A stretch of DNA of 64,000 nt, from positions 1 through 64,000 of the forward strand of contig NZ_JBNINT010000002.1 of the NCBI RefSeq assembly GCF_050510895.1, written 5' to 3'. Positions within the stretch are counted from its first letter, which is position 1; every line of letters starts with the position of its first letter. The stretch comes from Pannonibacter phragmitetus_B. Lineage in GTDB: Bacteria > Pseudomonadota > Alphaproteobacteria > Rhizobiales > Stappiaceae. Both the position numbers and the translations under genes were made by a program. Below are positions 58,612 to 64,000 of the stretch, one piece after another. Under the pieces are notes generated by a model. It saw nothing but the letters and a program-made list of their open reading frames with translations. It did no database searches and had not been told where the DNA came from.

Positions 58612-59541
58612 TTACTTGCCGCTGAAGGCCGCGTTCAGCTGGTCTACCGTATCCTGCATGGCGGTGATGCCACCGCCAATCAGATACCAGTTGGCCGCAT
58701 TCAGGTAGACCACCTGTTCCTTCTGCCAGGCCGTGGTCTGGCGGACGATTTCGTTGTCGAGAAGCTGGCGGGCAGCATCGCCTTCCCGGCCGATGGCCGC
58801 ATCCCGGTCCAGCACGAACAGCCAGTCCGGATTGCGCTCCAGGACATATTCAAAGGATGCCGGCTGGCCGTGCAGGCCGATCTTGATGTTGTCATCCGCC
58901 TGCGCCAGCCCGTACTCGCCGAAGATCACGCCAAAGCGCGAGCCCTTGCCATAGGTGGCCATCTTGCCGCCGGTGGTCAGCACGAACAGGCCCTTGCCTG
59001 CGCCAGCGGTCTTGCCCTTCAGCTCCTCGACGGAGGCCTTGTATTTCGCGGTCAGCTCATCTGCCTTGTCTGTCTTGCCGAAGAGGCTCGCCAGCGTCTT
59101 GACGTTGTTCAGGGCGGAACCGGTGAAGTCGTTGAAGTCCACCGACAGGTCGATGGTGGGTGCGATCTTCGCCAGATCCTCATACTTGGCAGCAGAGCGG
59201 CCACCGACGATGATCAGATCCGGCTGCGCGGCGGCAACGGCTTCAAAGTCCGGCTCGAAGAGGGAGCCGATCTTCTGGTACTTGCCGTCTGCATATTTCG
59301 CCAGCTGCCCCGGCTTGTTGCCGCCCGGCACCCCGGCCACTTCAACGTCAAGCGCCGTCAGCGTGTCGAGTGAGGCGAGGTCATAGACGAACACCTTGGC
59401 CGGGACCGCAGGCAGCGTCAGCTCGCCTTTGGCATGAGTGACCTTGACCTCAGCAGCGGCAGAGCCCGTCAGCGCGGCGGACAGAACCAGAGCACTCGCA
59501 AGGCCCGCAGCCAGGCGCTTCATCGAGAACATATGCGTCAT
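58612..59541 (-). CDS. siderophore substrate-binding protein (YclQ/FatB/CeuE type)
   Basis: 309 aa (303 if MKRLAAG at 59523 is used). A signal peptide (AAGLASALVLSAALTGSAAA) without lipobox is followed by the helical-backbone binding-protein fold: LASLDTLTALDVEVAGVPGG, DFEAVAAAQPDLIIVGGRSA, SRFGVIFGEYGLAQAD and NWYLIGGGITAMQDTVDQL. This subgroup binds ferric catecholate siderophores such as petrobactin. It is the first gene of the operon; promoter and dyad lie upstream at 59605-59657. Confidence 0.9.
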   Translation of the reverse strand: MTHMFSMKRLAAGLASALVLSAALTGSAAAEVKVTHAKGELTLPAVPAKVFVYDLASLDTLTALDVEVAGVPGGNKPGQLAKYADGKYQKIGSLFEPDFEAVAAAQPDLIIVGGRSAAKYEDLAKIAPTIDLSVDFNDFTGSALNNVKTLASLFGKTDKADELTAKYKASVEELKGKTAGAGKGLFVLTTGGKMATYGKGSRFGVIFGEYGLAQADDNIKIGLHGQPASFEYVLERNPDWLFVLDRDAAIGREGDAARQLLDNEIVRQTTAWQKEQVVYLNAANWYLIGGGITAMQDTVDQLNAAFSGK

Positions 59542-59604
59542 TTCCTGAACCTCGTAGCGGCAGCGCTCACGCCACTGTGACGGCGGCAGCGCCTTGCCTG
59601 AACA

Positions 59605-59635
59605 ACATAAGTTGAGTTTCTAAATCCACTTATGT
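59605..59635 (-). promoter_or_regulatory. inverted-repeat operator candidate of the siderophore ABC operon
   Basis: ACATAAGT (59605-59612) and ACTTATGT (59628-59635) form a perfect 8+8 dyad separated by 15 bases. The promoter-proximal arm overlaps the likely -10 element of the operon, as expected for a repressor site. It does not obviously match the Irr box; the bound regulator is unknown. Confidence 0.5.
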
Positions 59636-59657
59636 AGACACTGCTGCCAAGGGTCAA
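59629..59657 (-). promoter_or_regulatory. candidate promoter of the siderophore ABC operon
   Basis: On the minus strand TTGACC (59657-59652) and CATAAG (59634-59629) are separated by 17 bases, about 90 bases before the binding protein start. Confidence 0.45.
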
Positions 59658-59744
59658 CGCGCATCATTTTGAGCAATTCCAATTTGCGAAAAACGCAAAA
59701 GCCACCCTTTTGAGACCGGCATACAGGCAGAAGGCAGCACACAG

Positions 59745-61279
59745 GTGGACATTGGCCGGATGAAATTGCTGATCGCGCTGGATGCGCTGCTGCGCGAAGG
59801 CAGCGTGTCGGCGGCGGCAGCCAGCATGGGATTGCAGGTTTCGGCCATGAGCCGGATGCTGGCGCAGCTGCGCGAGTTCTACGGCGATCCGCTGCTGGAG
59901 CGCACCGGCCAGGGCATGCGCCCGACGCCCTTCGCCGAGGCCTTGCGGCTGGAGGTGCGCGGGCTGGCCAATGATGCCGAAGTGCTGCTGGCCCGCACGC
60001 CGGAAAGCGCAAGCCCCTGCCCTGGGGCAGCCACCATGGCCCCGGCTCCAACTCCGCCCGTGCGCTGCCGCAGCAACATGCTCCCCATCAGGCAACTCCG
60101 CTGGCGCCGGGTTCCAGCGCGGCAGACCGGCTGGCTGGCGAACCCTCGCCGCAGATGATTGCCGAGCGGATGGCGCTGATCGATCATGCATCGGCCCCCA
60201 GCCAGCGGCTGGCAAAATACATCGCCAGCATTGCCGCCGGTCCGGGCCGCACCCGGCCGCTGACGCAGGAGGAAGCGCGCGATGCCCTCGGCATCGTGCT
60301 GCGGGCCGAAGCCGACCCGTTCCAGACCGGCGCCCTGCTGGCCACCATGCAGTTCCGGGGCATGACGGCGGTGGAACTGGCCGGCTTTGCGCAAGCGGTG
60401 CAGCTTCATGCGGCAGACAGCACCACGGGGGAGACGGCAACGGCGGCGGATCTCAACTGGCCGGCCTATCTCTCGCCCCGGCTGCGCACCGTGCCGTGGT
60501 TTCTCCACGCCGCCCGTCTGGTGGCCATGGCCGGGCACAAGGTGCTTGTGCACGGCTTCGGCAGCAACATCGCCTCGGGCGTCCTGCTGCAACAGACAGC
60601 ACAAGCTGGCGCCATTCCCGTGGCAGACAGTCTGAAAGATGCTAGTCACGCTATGGCGCGGGAGGGCATCGCCTATCTGCCCGTCACCGCCTATTGCCCG
60701 CAGCTGGCGGGCCTGCTCGCCCTTTATCCGGCCTTTGAAATGCGCAACCCCATGCATTCCGTCGTGCATCTGCTCAATCCGGGCGGTGCCCCCGCGGCGA
60801 TGCTCGGCGCGGCGCAGACGTCGGACCGCGAGCTGTTCCGCACGGCCGCTGGCCTCACCGGCTGTCTGGATGCGGCCGTTACCGGTGCCAACCGCGACTT
60901 TGCGCAGGTCACACCGGACCGGCCAACGCCCGTGTTCCGGCTGATCAACGGCGCAGAAACCCGCTTTACGCTGCCCTCGGCGCCTGCCAGCCGGATGCGG
61001 ATCCCCGCCGCATTCACCCAGATGGAATACTGGCTGGCCGTGTGGACGGGCGCGGCGCGCGATGAACTGGCGGAAGCGGCCATCGTCAAGACCGCCGCCC
61101 TCGCCCTGATGACCTTGCGCCAGGTGCCAGACGAGGATTTCTCCGCCTGTCTGGAGGATGCCGCCACCCTCTGGCGCACACGCCCGCGCCAATTCCGCCC
61201 TGCTGGTTCCGCCCCGTTTGGTTCCACAGGAACCGGTTCGCCGCCAGCTATAGACCCAGCGTCATCTGTCCGATGCTGA
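59745..61279 (+). CDS. LysR-type HTH fused to a TrpD2/YbiB-like glycosyltransferase-family-3 domain (one frameshift)
   Basis: About 510 aa when repaired. Residues 1-75 are a LysR-type winged HTH (GSVSAAAASMGLQVSAMSRM, REFYGDPLLERTGQGMRPTP). A Gly/Pro/His-rich linker precedes, from about residue 140, a TrpD2-like domain: helical part LTQEEARDALGIVLRAEADP with FQTGALLATMQFRG, then VLVHGFGSNIASGVLLQQ and HSVVHLLNPGGAPA. The frame breaks between about 60000 and 60020. The continuous open linker in the second frame shows that it is one gene, although an ATG at 60155 overlaps the first frame's stop. TrpD2 relatives bind nucleic acids rather than anthranilate. The natural C-terminus is probably before 61279. 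Divergent from the siderophore operon. Confidence 0.72.
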
Positions 61280-61371
61280 GCTGGCTGCGAGGCAGCGAAA
61301 TGTATCCCGAAACCACCCAGAAGATTGCCGCTGCCATCAATGCAGCCGCCCTTGCCACGGAGCAAAGCTGA
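61274..61371 (+). CDS. possible small ORF coupled to the DUF2218 gene
   Basis: A 32-codon frame (MLSWLRGSEMYPETTQKIAA, ending ATEQS) whose TGA overlaps the ATG of the DUF2218 gene (TGATG). It is unrecognised and could equally be the tail of a longer frame that runs open upstream, joined to the TrpD2-like gene by another lost base. Confidence 0.25.
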
Positions 61372-61675
61372 TGACGACTGAAAACACCCCCTGTCCACCC
61401 GCCGCTGCGTGGTGGAAACCGAAAAGGCAAGCCGCTACCTGCAGCAGCTCTGCAAGCATTTCCAGCACAAGATCCCGGCCGAATTCGACGCGGAACAAGG
61501 CAAGATCACCTTTCCGATGGGTGTGTGCACGCTGAAGGCCGAAGGCACACGCCTGACAATGGACGTGACAGCCGCAGACACCGCCGCGCTCGACCGGCTG
61601 GAGGATGTGGTCGGCAGCCACTTCGTCCGCTTTGCCTTCCGCGAGCCGCAGGAACTGACCTGGCAGGCGGTGTGA
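61371..61675 (+). CDS. DUF2218 domain protein (one frameshift)
   Basis: About 102 aa when repaired. The DUF2218 pattern is clear: VETEKASRYLQQLCKHFQHK, FPMGVCTLKAEGTRLTMDV, and LEDVVGSHFVRFAFREP. One base is missing in CCCCC 61387-61391; repair joins MTTENTPLSTRRC to the domain. These small proteins often lie by siderophore uptake and siderophore-interacting reductase genes, which fits this place; their activity is unknown. Confidence 0.8.
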
Positions 61676-62085
61676 GCGACAGAGAGCCGCAGGTTCGAGG
61701 CCGGGTTCTCAGGCATGCACCTGTTTGAACCCGGCACGAACGGATCGCCGCCCGTGCCAATGTGCGGCGGGCAGCCCTTGCCAGGAACAGTATGCGCGGG
61801 CTCCGCGAGGGCGTCAGTCATTTTCCTCTGAAAGCCCCCGCACCCTCGACGGTTGCCAAGCCTCCAAAACACCTCCGAAAACGGGAAATATTCGCGCCTA
61901 AACTTCAACAAAAACGCATATCAACTCGAAAATCGTATAAGCATTTCCACTATTATCATAATGTATATACCGCAGAACTACGAAATACCTCCGTTTGAGT
62001 ATGCGACTTAATACCCTGTTAATTGCGCATTTTCATAAGTTTCTCCTACGTCATTTAAAGCAAGTGCTGACGGATCGGAGCAATT
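61676..62085. other. intergenic region upstream of the chemoreceptor
   Basis: No gene is supported. Positions 61880-62060 are AT-rich and probably hold the chemoreceptor promoter. A short open frame at 61762-61998 has no recognisable sequence. Confidence 0.45.
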
Positions 62086-64000
62086 ATGAAGATTCATTCC
62101 TTGAAGACCCGGATAGTGGTTCTGTCGACAGCCTGCCTGTTGGCTGCGACCGGTGTACTTGTCGGGGCAAATTTATATTCGAGCAAGATGAGCAATGCGG
62201 AAACCGCTGCCCGGATCGACAGCCTTCTGAATGAGAGCTCCCGGCATGGCCTGTTGCAGGTGGCCGGCTCCAAGGCGGAAGTTATCCGCAGTGAGGTCAC
62301 GTCCGCCTTCATGGCCGCCCGCGGCATGGCAAAATCCATCGAGGTGCTGGCCGCAGCAGGGCCGGATGCCACCGCGCCGGAGAAACGCCGCGCTCAGCTC
62401 AACGGCATTCTTCTGTCCGTTCTGAAAGACAATGAACTCTTCAACGGCACCTATTCGGCCATTGAGCCGAATGCGCTGGACGGCGCCGATGCGCAATACT
62501 CCGGCAATGCTGCCATGGGCTCCGACAAGACCGGCCGGGCCCTGCCCTACTGGACCCGCGATGCGGCGGGCAAGATCGACGTTCAGCCGCTGGTCGAATA
62601 TGACAGCGCGGACAAGCACGCCAACGGCCTGGTGAAGGGCGGCTGGTACCTCGGCCCGCAGAAGACCGGGCAGGAAAGCGTTCTCGCCCCGCTGCCCTAT
62701 ATCGTGCAGGGCAAGTCCGTCTTCCTGGCCACCATGTCGGTGCCCATCACCGTGGATGGCAAGTTCATCGGCGTCGCCGGGGCCGATTTTGATCTCGCTT
62801 TCGTGCAGAAACTGGCCGAGACGGTCAATCAGGCCACCTATGACGGCAAGGGCAGCGTCACCATTGTGACGGAGGCAGGCCTGATCGTTGCCTCCAGCGA
62901 AAAACCGGGTGCCATCGGCTCTTCAGTCAGCAGCCTTGGCGCCACCTGGACGGAGAACCTTGGCAAGATGACCAGCGGCACGGCCATGGTCGACTATGAC
63001 GCGGCCACCGAGCAGATGAAGGTCTATTCACCCATCGCCCTGGGCCGCACCGGGGCAAACTGGGCCATCGTCCTGTCGCTGCCGCAGGCCGTGGTGATGG
63101 CGGAGGCGACCGCCCTCAGCCAGTCCATGGCCGACCGCGTTGCTTCTGACACCTGGACAGGCATTCTTGTGGGGCTTGCCGTTGCCCTTGCCGGCATTAC
63201 TGCCATGTGGCTTGTCGCCCGCAGCATTTCCAATCCCATCCAGAAGCTGACGGGCGCCTTGCAGAGCATGGCCCGCGGCACGGTACTGGCCGAGATCGAA
63301 GGCGCCACCCGCCGCGACGAAATCGGCGATATCGCCCGCGCCGTCGACGAGATCCGCGAACAGGCCGCCATTGCTGCCGAAGAAAAGATGCGTCAGGAAG
63401 AGGCCGAGCGCGAGACAAGAGAGGCCGCACGGCGCCAGATGATGCAGCGGCTGGCTCAGGACTTCGAGCAGAAGATGGGCGGTCTCGTCACGCAGGTTGG
63501 CAATGCCGCCGGAGAACTCGCCTCCTCGGCCAGCGGCATGGCCGACCAGGCCAAGGAATCCGCCCGGCAGGCCGACAGCGCCAAGGCCGCGACCAGCTCC
63601 TCCAGCGAAAGCGTGCAGGTGGTTGCCGCCGCAGCGGAAGAACTGTTCACCTCCATCCGTGAAATCAGCGGCCTCATCCAGCGCTCCGGCGAAGTGGTGA
63701 GCGAGGCAGACCGCCATGCCGGGGCCACCCATGGCATCGTCAACTCCCTGTCGGAGACGGCGGGGCGCATCGGGTCGATCATCGACATCATCCGCGACAT
63801 CGCCAACCAGACCAACCTTCTGGCCCTCAACGCCACCATCGAAGCCGCCCGTGCAGGAGAGGCCGGAAAGGGCTTTGCCGTGGTGGCCAGCGAAGTGAAG
63901 GCCCTCGCAAACCAGACATCGCAGGCGACAGACGAAATCGGCGGCCAGATCGAGGCCATGCGCCTTGCCACAGGCAACGCCGTTGAGGCCATCAGCTCGA
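62086..64000 (+). CDS. methyl-accepting chemotaxis protein (3' partial)
   Basis: 638 codons are present, and the frame runs off the window end without a stop. The N-terminal helix (RIVVLSTACLLAATGVLVGA) is followed by a periplasmic dCache-type sensor (FNGTYSAIEPNALDG, YWTRDAAGKIDVQPLVEYD, ATMSVPITVDGKFIGVAGAD). A second helix (TGILVGLAVALAGITAMWLV, about residue 365) leads to a HAMP domain (RSISNPIQKLTGALQSMARG), a coiled coil and the signalling hairpin (IIRDIANQTNLLALNATIEA, RAGEAGKGFAVVASEVKALA). It starts at ATG 62086 with GGAG upstream. The Cache ligand cannot be told. No frameshift in the visible part. Confidence 0.95.
   Translation, partial: MKIHSLKTRIVVLSTACLLAATGVLVGANLYSSKMSNAETAARIDSLLNESSRHGLLQVAGSKAEVIRSEVTSAFMAARGMAKSIEVLAAAGPDATAPEKRRAQLNGILLSVLKDNELFNGTYSAIEPNALDGADAQYSGNAAMGSDKTGRALPYWTRDAAGKIDVQPLVEYDSADKHANGLVKGGWYLGPQKTGQESVLAPLPYIVQGKSVFLATMSVPITVDGKFIGVAGADFDLAFVQKLAETVNQATYDGKGSVTIVTEAGLIVASSEKPGAIGSSVSSLGATWTENLGKMTSGTAMVDYDAATEQMKVYSPIALGRTGANWAIVLSLPQAVVMAEATALSQSMADRVASDTWTGILVGLAVALAGITAMWLVARSISNPIQKLTGALQSMARGTVLAEIEGATRRDEIGDIARAVDEIREQAAIAAEEKMRQEEAERETREAARRQMMQRLAQDFEQKMGGLVTQVGNAAGELASSASGMADQAKESARQADSAKAATSSSSESVQVVAAAAEELFTSIREISGLIQRSGEVVSEADRHAGATHGIVNSLSETAGRIGSIIDIIRDIANQTNLLALNATIEAARAGEAGKGFAVVASEVKALANQTSQATDEIGGQIEAMRLATGNAVEAISS

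Noticed and set aside
60155..61279. TrpD2-like gene starting independently at ATG 60155
   Set aside because: The same frame stays open and gene-like through the linker upstream, so a frameshifted fusion explains the data better, though a separate start is not excluded.

Overview
High-GC DNA, AT-rich only in promoter regions, from a denitrifying alphaproteobacterium. The evidence is a Tat-exported (clade I) NosZ with NosR and NosX, an NnrS and a Crp/Fnr-type regulator, NorEF, a rhizobial-style intergenic mosaic repeat family, and abundant TonB and siderophore transport genes. A Hyphomicrobiales/Stappiaceae-like organism (for example the Pannonibacter/Labrenzia group) fits best, but that is inference. 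I saw no rRNA, tRNA, CRISPR array, integrase or transposase.

Layout. (1) 1-7.9 kb: nosRZDFYLX, the nitrous oxide reductase operon, with nosR cut by the window edge. (2) 7.8-13.2 kb: nnrS (reverse), a Crp/Fnr regulator, a DUF2249 protein, a CcoG/RdxA-like polyferredoxin, a MITE-like repeat and norEF, without norCB. (3) 13.2-18.8 kb, reverse: a four-gene operon of TonB receptor, SbmA/YddA-type fused ABC transporter, HemS/ChuX-like protein and ChaN-like protein, probably for haem or metal-chelate uptake. (4) 19.0-34.9 kb, reverse: three large paralogous autotransporters in tandem, each followed by nearly the same hairpin terminator. (5) 35.4-38.2 kb: cytochrome b561, a His/Met-rich small secreted protein and a Tat-exported multicopper oxidase. 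(6) 38.3-43.2 kb: an MsbA-type ABC exporter, an orphan FhuC-type ATPase, an RHH protein with a degenerate MNT-type nucleotidyltransferase domain, a metallophosphoesterase, and several mosaic repeats. (7) 43.4-49.3 kb: tannase/feruloyl esterase, AraC regulator, DASS anion permease, ChrA and a SnoaL-like protein. (8) 49.6-55.8 kb: a two-partner secretion pair. (9) 55.8-61.7 kb: a siderophore ABC importer (reverse), divergent from a LysR-HTH/TrpD2-like fusion and a DUF2218 protein. (10) 62.1 kb to the end: a chemoreceptor running off the edge.

The most pervasive property is a set of about 26 single-base frameshifts in 15 otherwise intact genes. Nearly all are one-base losses in G/C homopolymers, and two look like gains. 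This looks like uncorrected sequencing error rather than decay. I therefore annotate these loci as whole genes and give the position of each break.

Functionally the window combines anaerobic respiration and NO handling (regions 1-2), iron/haem and copper handling (3, 5, 6, 9) and large surface or secreted adhesins (4, 8).
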